Below are positions 24,621 to 34,795 of a stretch of DNA of 50,153 nt, piece after piece. A program made the position numbers and the translations under genes. Below the pieces are notes generated by a model that ran no database searches, was not told the DNA's origin, and was given only the letters and a program-made list of their open reading frames with translations. The DNA comes from Vampirovibrio chlorellavorus. GTDB lineage: Bacteria; Cyanobacteriota; Vampirovibrionia; Vampirovibrionales; Vampirovibrionaceae. The DNA is taken from the NCBI GenBank assembly GCA_001858525.1, contig CM007360.1, positions 1-50,153 of the forward strand. Reading direction: 5' to 3'. Each line of letters opens with the position of its first letter. Position 1 is the stretch's first letter.

Positions 24621-24971
24621 TTACTTCCCATACCAGGCTTTACGCCAAGCTTTTAACTGGCTGATTTCTTTTTCCTGACTATCGATAATGTTTTGGGCCA
24701 TAGTTTTGATTTCAGTATGTTGCGCTTTTTTCTGAGCGTCTTTGGCCATTTTGACTGCCCCTTCATGGTGCGGAATCATGGCATTGATAAAGCGCAAATC
24801 ATAGTTTTTATCGGCTTTACCCAGGTTGCTCATCATCATTTGTTGCGGGCAATGATGCGGTTTCATTCCAGATTCTTTCGACGGGGTATGCGCTGCGTGG
24901 GAATTGACGGAGATCAATGCCAATGCAGTCAGTAAGTTCGTTGCCAACACGGCCAAAACTATTTTTTTCAA
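24621..24971 (-). CDS. DUF305 periplasmic copper-associated protein
   Basis: The 116-residue protein has a signal peptide (cleaved near SHAAHTP) and the DUF305 motif KADKNYDLRFINAMIPHHEG, a ferritin-like helical His/Met-rich fold found in periplasmic copper-binding proteins such as CopM. A HHCPQQMMMSN stretch adds likely ligands. It starts at TTG 24971 with GGAG 8 bases upstream and is read divergently from merR. It probably buffers copper in the periplasm. Confidence 0.85.
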   Translation of the reverse strand: MKKIVLAVLATNLLTALALISVNSHAAHTPSKESGMKPHHCPQQMMMSNLGKADKNYDLRFINAMIPHHEGAVKMAKDAQKKAQHTEIKTMAQNIIDSQEKEISQLKAWRKAWYGK

Positions 24972-25081
24972 AATAAAGTCTCCTCACTCAACCATTACCT
25001 GCATTTTACGGCTTCAAGCAATGGACACTATTCCCCGGCAGGGTAGGCCATTGCACTAAAAGGCTATTTAAACGAATGGGG

Positions 25082-25113
25082 TTGACCCTGTATTATACTA
25101 CAGGGTTTAGAAT
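25082..25113 (+). promoter_or_regulatory. MerR-type operator-promoter
   Basis: -35 TTGACC (25082-25087) and -10 TAGAAT (25108-25113) are separated by 20 bases, the over-long spacing of MerR-controlled promoters. Between them lies the perfect dyad ACCCTGTA-TTATAC-TACAGGGT (25085-25106). It would drive merR and the P-type ATPase. Confidence 0.85.
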
Positions 25114-25141
25114 GACAGGGTAGTAAAAAGGTCAATCCAAG

Positions 25142-25567
25142 ATGAAGCCATTAACGCGAAAACAGGTGGCTGATGCAGCCCAGGTCACAATTGAAGCGGT
25201 TCGATTCTATGAAAAGGAAGTGCTGATTGCGGAACCACCCAGAACTGAGGCCGGTTATCGCCAATATCCGGCAGATACAGTAAAGCGCCTCCGCTTTATC
25301 AAGCGCGCGCAAAGCCTGGGCTTTTCGCTCCCGGAAATCAGGGAATTACTGGCCCTGCGGGTTGATCCAGAAACAACCGCAGCCGACATTCGCCATCGTG
25401 CCCAGCAGAAGATTCAGGAGATTGAACAGAAGATCCAAGCCTTGCATTCCATGAAGCTGGCGCTGGAACGCATCACGGAAACCTGTCATGGCAGTGGCCT
25501 AGCCAGTGAATGCCCGATTTTAGACGCTTTAGACCAGGAAGCAAACAAAGGAGAGCCAAAGCCATGA
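25142..25567 (+). CDS. MerR-family heavy-metal-responsive regulator
   Basis: The 141-residue protein has an N-terminal MerR winged HTH ([20 protein letters not shown]), a long dimerisation helix and a metal-binding loop with C115 and C124 (TCHGSG then SECPIL). The cysteine usually found near position 80 in ZntR, CueR and MerR is absent (TAADIRHR). Its own promoter has a perfect MerR dyad, so it autoregulates and activates the overlapping P-type ATPase gene (ATGA). The effector is probably copper by context, but the Cys pattern is also seen in regulators of other soft metals. Confidence 0.88.
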   Translation: MKPLTRKQVADAAQVTIEAVRFYEKEVLIAEPPRTEAGYRQYPADTVKRLRFIKRAQSLGFSLPEIRELLALRVDPETTAADIRHRAQQKIQEIEQKIQALHSMKLALERITETCHGSGLASECPILDALDQEANKGEPKP

Positions 25568-27954
25568 ACCAACCGAAAGAACATCCATGCTGTAGTGCTT
25601 CTCATACCCCAGAAGTAAAGCAGGCAACCGTGAGTGTCGTCGATCCCGTCTGTGGCATGACCGTCAATCCAGAGACAACAGAGCTGAAATCCACTTACCA
25701 AGGTGAAACTTTCCACTTCTGTAGTCCGCATTGCCTGAGCAAATTTGACGCTGATCCCAGGCAAGCGCTGGCTCAAAGCGGGCCGCAAGCCCAATCTGAT
25801 TCAAGCGGTAAGGACGATACTAACCTGTACACCTGCCCCATGCACCCTGAAATTCAGCAGCAAGGCCCTGGCACCTGTCCCATGTGCGGCATGGCCCTGG
25901 AGCCAATGACCATCAGCCTGGAAGATCAGGCCGATCCTGAATTGGCGCAGATGGGGCAACGCTTCAAGTACAGCAGTATTCTAGCCGCCCTGGTGGTTGT
26001 TTTTGCGATGTCCAAGCATATTCCAGGCTTGCCTTGGTCTGACTGGCTTTCAATGCAAACAGGCCAGTGGATTGAATTGGCTTTGACCACTCCCGTGGTG
26101 CTATGGGGCGGTTGGCCTTTTTTCCAGCGGGGCTGGGCCTCTATTTTGAACCGACACCTAAATATGTTTACCCTGATTGCGATTGGCACCGGGGTGGCCT
26201 ACCTTTACAGCGTAGTGGCCACGGTTGCCCCTGAGATTTTTCCGGCCTCGTTTAAGGACGCCCACGGTACGGTCGGGGTGTATTTTGAAGCGGCTGCCGC
26301 CATTACAGCGCTGGTGCTACTGGGACAAGTGCTGGAATTGAAAGCCCGACAGCAAACCAGCGGCGCAATTAAGCAATTGCTGGGGCTGGCCCCCAAAACG
26401 GCCCGGCTGATTGATGAGCAAGGGCAGGAATCCGATATTGCTTTGGAATCGGTACAAGCCGGGGATCGCCTCCGCATCCGTCCCGGAGAAAAAGTACCGG
26501 TGGACGGGCGGGTGATTGACGGAAAAAGTAATATCGATGAATCCATGATCACCGGGGAACCGCTTCCGGTGGAAAAAACGCCCGGTGATCAAGTCACGGG
26601 GGGAACCGTCAACGGGACGGGTAGCCTGATTATGCAAGCTGAGCGGGTGGGTAAAGACACACTTTTGTCTCAAATTGTCCAGATGGTGTCGGAAGCCCAG
26701 CGGAGTCGAGCGCCGATTCAGCGGCTGGCAGATACGGTGGCGGGTTGGTTTGTGCCCTTGGTATTGCTGGTGGCAGTCATCACCTTTGCCATTTGGGCAA
26801 CGGTCGGCCCGGAGCCACGGTTTGCGTATGCCTTGGTGAATGCGGTCGCCGTTTTAATTATTGCCTGCCCGTGTGCCTTGGGTTTGGCCACCCCCATGTC
26901 GATTATGGTGGGAACCGGGCGGGGCGCTTCGGAAGGGGTGTTGATTAAAAACGCTGAAGCATTGGAAACCCTGGAGAAGGTCAACACTGTGGTGGTGGAT
27001 AAAACTGGCACCCTGACTGAAGGCAAGCCGAAACTGGCCCAGATGATCAGCGTATCGCCCGAATTCGATGAAACGCGACTCTTGCTTCTGGCGGCCTCTT
27101 TGGAGCAAGGCAGCGAGCATCCTTTGGCGGAAGCGATTGTGCGAGGAGCCAAAGCCCGTAACTTATCCTTGTTGCCAGTCAAAAATTTCCAATCGATAAC
27201 CGGGCAAGGGGTTATTGGACAAATTCAAAGCCAAACTGTGAAACTGGGCAACCAGCGGATGATGTCAGCGCTTTCCCTGAAAATGCTTAAAAAAGAAACG
27301 CTTGAAAAACAGACTAATGAGATGCGCCAACAAGGCCAGACTGTTATGTATATCGCCGTGGATGAACAATTGGCGGGCCTGGTTTCGGTGGTCGATCCCA
27401 TCAAAGCTTCGACGCAGGAGGCCATTCAGCAACTTCACGCGGAAGGCATCCAGATCATCATGGTAACCGGGGATAACCGGCAAACGGCTGAGGCGGTGGC
27501 TAAAACGTTGGGACTGGATCAAGTCGAGGCGGATGTCTTACCTGAGCAGAAGCATGAAATCATCAAGCGCCTGCAAGCGGAAGGGCGAATTGTGGCAATG
27601 GCAGGGGATGGTATTAATGACGCGCCTGCCCTGGCTCAGGCGCAAGTAGGAATCGCCATGGGTACCGGCACGGATGTGGCCATTGAAAGCGCCGGAATTA
27701 CTTTAGTCAAAGGAGACTTGCGAGGGGTGATTAAGGCCATCCGGCTGAGCCGGGCCACGATGCGTAATATTCGCCTCAACCTGTTTTTTGCTTTTGTCTA
27801 TAACCTGCTGGGTGTCCCGATTGCGGCAGGATTGCTGTATCCGTTCACCGGCATTTTGCTCAGCCCGATGGTGGCTGCGGCGGCCATGAGCCTGAGTTCC
27901 GTTTCAGTGATTGGTAATGCCTTGCTCCTACGAAGAGTAAAGATCCACCCCTGA
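25564..27954 (+). CDS. Copper-translocating P1B-type ATPase
   Basis: This 796-residue heavy-metal ATPase is started at ATG 25564, which overlaps the merR stop and follows AAAGGAG. N-terminal modules are a CCSASH motif, a YHS domain ([10 protein letters not shown], about 27-65) and a short heavy-metal-binding domain YTCPMHPEI...CPMCGM (89-110). No classical HMA domain is present. The core has the transport motif CPC (near 434), the phosphorylation site DKTGT (near 479) and [10 protein letters not shown]. The last helices carry YNLLGVP and [13 protein letters not shown]-type residues of Cu(I) pumps (P1B-1), here as [14 protein letters not shown]. It exports copper across the inner membrane. Confidence 0.93.
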   Translation: MNQPKEHPCCSASHTPEVKQATVSVVDPVCGMTVNPETTELKSTYQGETFHFCSPHCLSKFDADPRQALAQSGPQAQSDSSGKDDTNLYTCPMHPEIQQQGPGTCPMCGMALEPMTISLEDQADPELAQMGQRFKYSSILAALVVVFAMSKHIPGLPWSDWLSMQTGQWIELALTTPVVLWGGWPFFQRGWASILNRHLNMFTLIAIGTGVAYLYSVVATVAPEIFPASFKDAHGTVGVYFEAAAAITALVLLGQVLELKARQQTSGAIKQLLGLAPKTARLIDEQGQESDIALESVQAGDRLRIRPGEKVPVDGRVIDGKSNIDESMITGEPLPVEKTPGDQVTGGTVNGTGSLIMQAERVGKDTLLSQIVQMVSEAQRSRAPIQRLADTVAGWFVPLVLLVAVITFAIWATVGPEPRFAYALVNAVAVLIIACPCALGLATPMSIMVGTGRGASEGVLIKNAEALETLEKVNTVVVDKTGTLTEGKPKLAQMISVSPEFDETRLLLLAASLEQGSEHPLAEAIVRGAKARNLSLLPVKNFQSITGQGVIGQIQSQTVKLGNQRMMSALSLKMLKKETLEKQTNEMRQQGQTVMYIAVDEQLAGLVSVVDPIKASTQEAIQQLHAEGIQIIMVTGDNRQTAEAVAKTLGLDQVEADVLPEQKHEIIKRLQAEGRIVAMAGDGINDAPALAQAQVGIAMGTGTDVAIESAGITLVKGDLRGVIKAIRLSRATMRNIRLNLFFAFVYNLLGVPIAAGLLYPFTGILLSPMVAAAAMSLSSVSVIGNALLLRRVKIHP

Positions 27955-27962
27955 TTAGTGCT

Positions 27963-28012
27963 CAACTATAGGGGCGATTTGATACAACTGAGTTTGTTAT
28001 ATAATATAGTTG
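27963..28012 (+). promoter_or_regulatory. Promoter-operator region of the czc-type operon
   Basis: A TTGATA (27979-27984) and TATAAT (28000-28005) pair is spaced only 15 bases, or 17 if TAATAT is used. The perfect dyad CAACTATA (27963-27970) / TATAGTTG (28005-28012) flanks it, with another CAACT at 27985. A repressor site is likely, but its regulator is not evident on this molecule. Confidence 0.4.
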
Positions 28013-28022
28013 CATATCCTAA

Positions 28023-28032
28023 CCCCCCCCCC
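28023..28032 (+). repeat. Run of ten C in the czc-operon leader
   Basis: A homopolymer of ten cytosines lies between the predicted promoter and the TTG start of the next gene. Such tracts slip during replication and could vary expression. Confidence 0.8.
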
Positions 28033-28040
28033 AAGAGAAT

Positions 28041-28496
28041 TTGGCATTGAAATTTTGTTATAAATTTAAAAGGCTGATTGCTTGGTTTGGCCTCATGGCC
28101 CTTCTTGTGATGGGCTTTGCCAATCTTCAGGGGATGGTTCTCTGCTTTGAGCCCGATGGGCGCGTGTCTCTGGAAAATGCTGTTGGCGGTATCTGTAGCG
28201 ATTCTTTCCGGGTTGCCACGCCCCTTCAAAGCCCGGTTGCTTCTTCGGGGAAAGCCAGTCTTCAAGGTCTGCATTGTAAGAAGTGTGTAGACCTTCCAAT
28301 TAGCATGGAAAGCACGGAACAGCAGGATCAAAAGATTCAGCCCTATCAAGGGCCAGTTCAAATGCCTATGCTGGCCGGAGTGCCATCAGCCCCGATAGGC
28401 TACTTGGCAACCATTACCAAACCCCAGATGCCCCAACCGCCGCCTTTGCGCCCAGCGATCCATCGGCTCTTGGGAACCATTATTCTTTTGATTTAA
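28041..28496 (+). CDS. Cys-containing exported protein leading the CzcCBA operon
   Basis: The protein of about 150 residues has an N-terminal membrane or signal helix (LIAWFGLMALLVMGFANLQG) followed by VLCFEPDGRVSLENAVGG, a CSD and a CKKCVDLPIS motif, then a Pro-rich C-terminus. Proteins of this kind often precede czcCBA-type operons. The role is unknown, perhaps periplasmic metal binding. Start is uncertain: TTG at 28041 or 28047, behind AAGAGA. No ATG is available. Confidence 0.6.
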   Translation: MALKFCYKFKRLIAWFGLMALLVMGFANLQGMVLCFEPDGRVSLENAVGGICSDSFRVATPLQSPVASSGKASLQGLHCKKCVDLPISMESTEQQDQKIQPYQGPVQMPMLAGVPSAPIGYLATITKPQMPQPPPLRPAIHRLLGTIILLI

Positions 28497-28565
28497 ACCC
28501 TCCAACACCATCATTGAAGGGCACTTTGCTCTTTTTACGACTTTTGGTTTTGGAGGATATTTGCG

Positions 28566-29846
28566 TTGAAACGTATTTTTATTGGGCTATTGATAGGACT
28601 GACACTTTTTGAGCCTTGGCCTGCTTTTGCCCAATTGACCACACTGACGATTGATCAGGCTATAGAAACGGCGATTAAAAACAACCCGCAACTTCAAGCC
28701 ACTCAGGCACGCTTGGGCGTGAGCGAGGCCGAAATAGTAACAGCGGGTGCCCGTTTGAATCCTTCTATTGTGAGTGATAACGGGGTGGCTGAAAAAACGT
28801 ATCGTTTGGGCGTGGAGCAAACCATTGAGCTGGGTGGGAAACGGAAGCGGCGGGTGGCTGTAGCTCAAGCCCAACGCAATACGGTGATAGCCGAAATCAA
28901 TACCGCCTTGCTTGACTTGCGTTCAGACGTCCGACGGGCCTATACGGGTCTGTATAACCTGCAAGAGCGACAAGGAACGCTTGAAAATATTTTAAAAGTG
29001 GCTCAAGAGCTGGTAACGATCGCTCAAAAGCGAGAGAAAGCCGGGGATATTTCATCTCTGGATGTTTTACAAACCGATATTGTAAGAGTCAATGCCCAAA
29101 ACGATCTGCAATTTCTAGGCGTGGAGTTGGTAAATGCCAAAAATCGTTTGAATACCCTCTTAAATCAGTCGTTGGCCTCAGCAGTCACCTTACTGCCACC
29201 TAACACGACCCCCCAAGTTGTTTCCACGCCTGCGACACCCCCCGCCGCAACTGGAATACTTCAAGGCCGGGTTAGCGAAACAGACATGAATCTGGATGAC
29301 TTGATTGCCCAAGCCCTCTCCCGTAGGCCGGAAATACAGCAGAATCTACGCAATATTGACTTATCACGTCTGCAAGGCGCTTTGGCCAGGACCAACCGTA
29401 TTCCCAACTTGTCTTTAGCTGCCGGGCCGGACTTTGTAGCAGAACCTGGGCAAAAGGAAATCAGCATTTTTGTGGTCGGCACTCTTGAAATTCCATTGTT
29501 TAATCGCCAACAAGGTCCTATTCAAGAAGCGATTGCCCGGCAAACCCAGTTCCAGAAGGAGCAAGTCGGGCTTAAAAACCGTGTCACCCTGGAAGTGGCC
29601 AACGCCTACAATGTTTTTAAAGCGAACCAAGAGCGTATTAAGCGTTATGAAACCATCATTTTACCCATGTCTGTTGCGGTTACAGACAAGTCCAGACTGG
29701 CGTTCCAGGAAGGTAAAACATCTATTCTGATGCCGATTCAAGCGCAGCAAGCCTATATGAATAGTCGACTCGGCTATTTGCAGGCGCTAGCGGATTTTCA
29801 GAATGCAATCAGTGATTTAGAGAGAGCGGTAGGGACAGGGTTATGA
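28566..29846 (+). CDS. czcC: CzcC-like TolC-family outer-membrane channel
   Basis: The 426-residue protein has a signal peptide (LFEPWPAFA) and the outer-membrane-efflux repeats typical of CzcC/CusC (LTIDQAIETAIKNNPQLQAT, then a second repeat starting LDDLIAQALSRRPEIQQN). It starts at TTG 28566 with GGAGG 9 bases upstream. The next gene overlaps by four bases (ATGA). It is the outer part of a tripartite divalent-metal exporter. Confidence 0.88.
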   Translation: MKRIFIGLLIGLTLFEPWPAFAQLTTLTIDQAIETAIKNNPQLQATQARLGVSEAEIVTAGARLNPSIVSDNGVAEKTYRLGVEQTIELGGKRKRRVAVAQAQRNTVIAEINTALLDLRSDVRRAYTGLYNLQERQGTLENILKVAQELVTIAQKREKAGDISSLDVLQTDIVRVNAQNDLQFLGVELVNAKNRLNTLLNQSLASAVTLLPPNTTPQVVSTPATPPAATGILQGRVSETDMNLDDLIAQALSRRPEIQQNLRNIDLSRLQGALARTNRIPNLSLAAGPDFVAEPGQKEISIFVVGTLEIPLFNRQQGPIQEAIARQTQFQKEQVGLKNRVTLEVANAYNVFKANQERIKRYETIILPMSVAVTDKSRLAFQEGKTSILMPIQAQQAYMNSRLGYLQALADFQNAISDLERAVGTGL

Positions 29847-31069
29847 GCCAATCATGCATGACATTGTTTTTCAGTACGTTGTTAGCCGGAAGCATTCTTT
29901 TGGCGGGTTGTTCCGCTCCCAAGCAAGAGGCTGAAGAGGTTGAGGAAAAGGCCATACCTGATGTGATCCAGTTGGCTCCAGAAGCCGTTCGCTCATCTGG
30001 GATCACGACGCTGACGGTGGGCAGCCGCAATGTCAGCGGGCAGCTTATGACGACTGGGGAAGTGAAAGCCAATGAGAACCGGGTCTTCCATATCAATTCT
30101 TTTGTCAGTGGACGGGTCATCCAGGATAACGCCCTGCTTGGTGATGTGATCCGCCAAGGGCAAACTCTGGCCGTTGTTCAAAATCTGGAGGTTGCCAAGG
30201 TTCAAGCCGATTATATTCATGAATTGCACAATAATGAAATCGAGATCGAGCAAGCCAAAACCCGTCTGTCGTTGGCTCAAAAGAATTTGGAGCGGGAGCG
30301 CCGTTTGCTGGCCGAAGGTATTTCCCCCCGCAAGGATTACCAGCAGGCGGAAGCGGAATCGACCATGGCCCGTTCCGCATTGGCAGGGCAGCAGGAGCAT
30401 CGCGTTCATATCAAATCTGAAGGGAAAGCCATGTTGGGGGCTTACGGGATGAAGCCCGGCAAGAGTCATTCCGAGTCCATCCGTACTGGCAGCCCGGTGA
30501 CAGCGATACGATCCGGTGTGATAACCAAGAAAAACATTACCCTAGGTGATATGGTGACATCTGAAATGGTCATGTATGAGGTTGTGGATTTATCGCAAAT
30601 GTGGCTGGATCTGGCCGTTTATCCCAAGGATCTCTCTTCCCTCCAGGTGGGACAGGCCGTTTCTTTTTCCTCGGATAGCTTGCCGGGAAAAACCTTTGCA
30701 GGACGGGTCAACTATATTCAACCCGGCACTAATGAAACCAGCCAAACCTATGTAGCCCGCGCCAACTTGGATAACTCCTCCCGTTTGCTAAAGCCGGGCA
30801 TGTTTGGGCAGGCTCGCATTGAACAGGCAACCCAGCAAGCCAAATCCTTTATTCCCGAAGAAGCCCTCCAAAAATATGGTCGGGAATCTTTTGTTTTTGT
30901 GCGATTGGCGGCAAACCGTTTCCGCAAGCAAACGGTACAACTGGGAGAACAAGTGACTGGCGGCTATCTGGTCAATAGTGGGGTTCAGCCGGGAGATCAG
31001 ATTGTGGGCAAGGGGAGTTTTGTTCTAAAAGCTGAGCTATTGAAAAGCCAGTTTGCGGAGGAAGAGTAA
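29843..31069 (+). CDS. czcB: CzcB-like RND adaptor lipoprotein
   Basis: The 408-residue adaptor has a lipobox LAGC (C23), an acidic segment, and CzcB/CusB-type features: VSGQLMTTGEVKANENRVFH, FVSGRVIQDNALLGDVIRQG as the lipoyl half motif, and ending VQPGDQIVGKGSFVLKAELL. It overlaps czcC and czcA (TAATG at 31069), so the three are translated together. It bridges pump and channel in the periplasm. Confidence 0.9.
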   Translation: MSQSCMTLFFSTLLAGSILLAGCSAPKQEAEEVEEKAIPDVIQLAPEAVRSSGITTLTVGSRNVSGQLMTTGEVKANENRVFHINSFVSGRVIQDNALLGDVIRQGQTLAVVQNLEVAKVQADYIHELHNNEIEIEQAKTRLSLAQKNLERERRLLAEGISPRKDYQQAEAESTMARSALAGQQEHRVHIKSEGKAMLGAYGMKPGKSHSESIRTGSPVTAIRSGVITKKNITLGDMVTSEMVMYEVVDLSQMWLDLAVYPKDLSSLQVGQAVSFSSDSLPGKTFAGRVNYIQPGTNETSQTYVARANLDNSSRLLKPGMFGQARIEQATQQAKSFIPEEALQKYGRESFVFVRLAANRFRKQTVQLGEQVTGGYLVNSGVQPGDQIVGKGSFVLKAELLKSQFAEEE

Positions 31070-34000
31070 TGGAAAGCTTTTTCTCAAACCTGATTACCAA
31101 ACGCCTTCTCATCTGTATTGTCTTTGGGTTTACGATTCTGATTGGGGTGATGGCTTTTCAGAACCTGCCCATTGATGCCTTTCCGGACTTAACCAATAAT
31201 CAGGTGCAGATTTTAACGGAAACCAAAGGAATGTCTCCGGTGGAATCTGAGCAGTTGGTCACGGTTCCGATTGAGTCCATTATGAACGGTTTGCCACGGG
31301 TGGAACAGGTTCGTTCCATTTCTAAATTTGGGCTTTCTGTTGTAACGGTTGTCTTTCAGGATGGCGTTGATACCTATTTTGCCCGGCAATTGGTCAATGA
31401 ACGCTTGCAAAGCGCTAAATCACGCCTCCCCAATGGCCTTAACCCGGAACTGGGGCCTATCACAACCGGCATGGGGGAAATCTATCAATATGTGGTGGAA
31501 GGTCACGGGTATTCCCCATCCGAACTCAAGACCTTGCATGACTGGGACATTAAGTACCAGCTTCGCACGGTGCCGGGTGTCAATGAGATCAATACTTGGG
31601 GCGGCTTTACCCAGGAATACCAAGTGACGGTCTACCCGGATCAACTGATTCAATACAACCTGACCATTGAAGATGTATTCAAGGCGCTTGAAAACAATAA
31701 CGCTAATTTTAGCGGCGGCATCATTGAGCATGGATCGGAACAATTCATCGTGCGCGGTTTGGGCCGGGTGAACAGCTTGAATGACATCGGTAATATTCTC
31801 ATTGAGAAAAAAGGTGAAGCGCCGATTGCCATTAAAAACGTTGCTACCGTGGGATACGGTAAAGCCTTGAGACAGGGAGCCGTTACCAAAGACGGAAACG
31901 GTGAGGTGGTTACCGGCATTGTGATGATGCTCAAAGGCGAAAACAGCCGGGCCATCATTCAACGGGTGAAGGAAAAAATTACTGAGATTAAAAAATCCTT
32001 GCCGGAAGGTGTGCATATCCACCCTTTCTATGATCAAACCCATCTGGTAGAGCAAACCATCCATACTGTTCAAACCAATCTGCTTGAAGGCGGCTTGCTG
32101 GTTATTGCCGTGTTGCTCTTTATGCTAGGCAACCTTCGGGCCTCTTTGATTGTGGCCGCAACCATTCCCCTGTCCATGATGTTCTCATTTATGGGCATGA
32201 AAGCCTTGGGATTGACGGCAAACATTATGAGTCTAGGTGCAATCGACTTTGGGATGATTGTAGATGGCTCAATCGTGATGGTGGAAAACACGCTACGCAA
32301 GCTTTCTCACCGAGACAATCCCAGCCTTTCCAACATGGAGATCATTCAGGATTCCGTTAGAGAGATGGCAAAGCCCATTCTGTTTGGGGTACTGATTATT
32401 ACGGTGGTCTATATGCCGATTCTGGCCTTGGAAGGAATGGAATACAAGATGTTCTCTCCAATGGTCTTTACCGTCACCTTTGCCTTGCTTGGCTCCTTAT
32501 TGATTTCCCTGACACTGGTGCCGGTTTTGTGCAGCTTTTTTCTGCGCGGGAAGGTGACAGAGAAAGAGAGCATTCTGGTCAAAAAGATTCGGCAGCCTTA
32601 TTTGGGCTTACTGGAAAAGGCGCTGAACCATCGTAAAAAAACGGTTGCTATTGCCGTTGTGGCTTTTGTCATGACTGTGTTGTCAGTTCCCTTTCTGGGT
32701 TCGGAATTTGTTCCAGAGCTGGATGAGGGGGATCTCATTATCGAAATGCGAAACCTACCCAGCATTTCGCTTCCTGAAGCAACCCAGATGTCTACAAGGG
32801 TCGAAAAAGCATTAAAAAATATTCCAGAAATTCGAACCATCGTCTCCAAAACTGGACGTCCTGATCTGGCAACCGACCCAATGGGTGTTTACCAAACGGA
32901 TGTCTATGTAAAGTTGAAATCAAAAGACAAGTGGCGGGCCGGACTCTCCAAAGAATCATTGACGAATGAATTGCGGGAGCGTTTAGAAAAGCGAGTGCCA
33001 GGGGCTAACTTCAGCTTTACCCAGCCGATTGCCATGCGGGTAGATGAGCTGGTATCCGGTGTCCGATCCGATATTGCCATTAAACTTTTTGGGGATGACA
33101 TGGAGGTGCTGACTAAAAAAGCGGCTGAAGTGCAGCAAGTCATGGCGACGGTGAAAGGCCAAGCTGATTTGCAGACGGAAAAACTATCGGGTAGCGGCCA
33201 GATCCTGATCACCCCGGATCGAAACAAAATGGCAGCGTATGGAGTGAATGTCTCCAATATTCGCGATCTGGTTGAAACGGCTATTTTAGGCAAAGCCGTT
33301 TCGGAAGTGTTGGAAGGGAAACGGCGTTTTGACCTGCGCGTGAAATTTCCTCAAGGCAGCAGTATCGACCCTTCCGCGATTCAGAATCTTTTGATTGAAA
33401 CTCAAACCGGCCAACGCATTCCCTTGGCTCAGGTGGCCCAGGTGGATGTCGGAGAAGGGTTGGAAGTTGTCAACCGGGAATTTGGCCAGCGTCGGATTAT
33501 TGTGCAAATGAATGTTCGGGATCGGGATATTGGTTCTTTTGTCCAGGAAGGCCAACAAAAAATCGCTCAAAAAGTGAAGTTACCCCCCGGTTACTATATT
33601 CAGTGGGGCGGGCAATTTGAAAATCAGCAACGGGCCATGAGCAAGCTCATGCTGGTAGTCCCTTTATCGATTCTCATTATTTTCTTTCTACTGATGGCCA
33701 CTTTTTCCAATGTCAGGCATGCCTTGTTGGTCATTTTGAACGTGCCCTTTGCGCTGATTGGGGGTGTACTTGCCCTTTGGGTTCGGGGAATGTATTTGAG
33801 CGTTCCAGCTTCAGTGGGGTTTATTGCCCTGTTTGGCGTCGCGATTCTGAACGGGTTGGTCTTAATTTCAACCATTAACAAGCTGAGAGAAGACGGCTTG
33901 GATTTGCATGCAGCCATTCTCCAAGGGGCGGAAACCCGTTTGAGGCCCGTTTTGATGACCGCCCTGGTTGCCATGCTCGGATTTATGCCGATGGCGATTT

Positions 34001-34149
34001 CTCATGGCTCTGGTGCAGAAGTTCAAAAGCCACTGGCAACTGTTGTGATTGGTGGCTTAATTACGTCTACCCTTTTGACGTTAGTGGTGCTGCCAGTGAT
34101 TTATAATTGTATCAGCCAAGCCGAGGAGATGAAGTATACCCATGAGTGA
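31069..34149 (+). CDS. czcA: CzcA-like heavy-metal RND pump
   Basis: This 1026-residue pump of the heavy-metal-efflux RND family has 12 membrane helices. N-terminal NLPIDAFPDLTNNQVQI and EQLVTVPIES are family hallmarks. Membrane segment 4 has DFGMIVDGSIVMVEN, the signature of CzcA-type divalent-cation pumps (cobalt, zinc, cadmium, nickel), not of CusA. This suggests the plasmid covers divalent metals here and copper with the preceding genes. The exact metal is inferred from the family. Confidence 0.92.
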   Translation: MESFFSNLITKRLLICIVFGFTILIGVMAFQNLPIDAFPDLTNNQVQILTETKGMSPVESEQLVTVPIESIMNGLPRVEQVRSISKFGLSVVTVVFQDGVDTYFARQLVNERLQSAKSRLPNGLNPELGPITTGMGEIYQYVVEGHGYSPSELKTLHDWDIKYQLRTVPGVNEINTWGGFTQEYQVTVYPDQLIQYNLTIEDVFKALENNNANFSGGIIEHGSEQFIVRGLGRVNSLNDIGNILIEKKGEAPIAIKNVATVGYGKALRQGAVTKDGNGEVVTGIVMMLKGENSRAIIQRVKEKITEIKKSLPEGVHIHPFYDQTHLVEQTIHTVQTNLLEGGLLVIAVLLFMLGNLRASLIVAATIPLSMMFSFMGMKALGLTANIMSLGAIDFGMIVDGSIVMVENTLRKLSHRDNPSLSNMEIIQDSVREMAKPILFGVLIITVVYMPILALEGMEYKMFSPMVFTVTFALLGSLLISLTLVPVLCSFFLRGKVTEKESILVKKIRQPYLGLLEKALNHRKKTVAIAVVAFVMTVLSVPFLGSEFVPELDEGDLIIEMRNLPSISLPEATQMSTRVEKALKNIPEIRTIVSKTGRPDLATDPMGVYQTDVYVKLKSKDKWRAGLSKESLTNELRERLEKRVPGANFSFTQPIAMRVDELVSGVRSDIAIKLFGDDMEVLTKKAAEVQQVMATVKGQADLQTEKLSGSGQILITPDRNKMAAYGVNVSNIRDLVETAILGKAVSEVLEGKRRFDLRVKFPQGSSIDPSAIQNLLIETQTGQRIPLAQVAQVDVGEGLEVVNREFGQRRIIVQMNVRDRDIGSFVQEGQQKIAQKVKLPPGYYIQWGGQFENQQRAMSKLMLVVPLSILIIFFLLMATFSNVRHALLVILNVPFALIGGVLALWVRGMYLSVPASVGFIALFGVAILNGLVLISTINKLREDGLDLHAAILQGAETRLRPVLMTALVAMLGFMPMAISHGSGAEVQKPLATVVIGGLITSTLLTLVVLPVIYNCISQAEEMKYTHE

Positions 34150-34795
34150 TCATTGCAATGAGCCATGCGGCTCTGAACCGTTGAAAAAGAGTAAATGGCT
34201 CACCATAGCATTTTGGCTGGTTATTTTCACCATTCTTTACAACATTGCGGAAGGCATCATTGCGATTAGATTTGGATACTCGGCGGAAAGTATTGCCCTG
34301 ATAGGATTTGGGTTTGATAGTCTGATTGAAGTGTCTGCCGCCGGGTTGGTGCTTTGGCGTTTATTTGTACAACTCAAGCAGGCCGACGACGAACAAGTGG
34401 ATAAGATGGAAACGACCGTTCATCGATTTGTTGGCATTACTTTTTTTGCCCTGTCTGCTTATATTTTGTTTGAGTCTGTAACCGCCCTGTGGAAACAGGA
34501 GATACCCCATGAAAGCCTATTGGGAATTGCTCTTGCCCTACTGTCTTTGCTGATTATGCCGTTGCTTTCCTGGGGGAAGCTTAGAGCGGCGAAGGAAATT
34601 AACAGTCCTGCACTCCGTTCTGAAGCCAAAGAAACCATTGCCTGCTCACTTTTATCCTTGATTCTGCTGATCGGCTTAGCGGCCAATGCAATGTTTGGTT
34701 GGTGGTGGGCTGATCCAGTTGCCGGGTTAGTCATGATACCTTGGCTACTTAAAGAAGGAATAGCAGGGATTAAGGGTGAAGGCTGTTGTGGATAG
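34142..34795 (+). CDS. CDF-like cation transporter lacking the cytoplasmic domain
   Basis: The 217-residue membrane protein has about six helices of the cation diffusion facilitator type: YNIAEGIIAIRFGYSAESIALIGFGFDSLIE, then a second half with SEAKETIACSLLSL and ADPVAGL. The usual C-terminal cytoplasmic domain is absent, so this is a short form. N-terminal HCNEPCG and C-terminal EGCCG add Cys ligands. It overlaps czcA by 8 bases and closes the operon. It probably moves divalent metal from cytoplasm to periplasm to feed the Czc pump. Confidence 0.75.
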   Translation: MSDHCNEPCGSEPLKKSKWLTIAFWLVIFTILYNIAEGIIAIRFGYSAESIALIGFGFDSLIEVSAAGLVLWRLFVQLKQADDEQVDKMETTVHRFVGITFFALSAYILFESVTALWKQEIPHESLLGIALALLSLLIMPLLSWGKLRAAKEINSPALRSEAKETIACSLLSLILLIGLAANAMFGWWWADPVAGLVMIPWLLKEGIAGIKGEGCCG

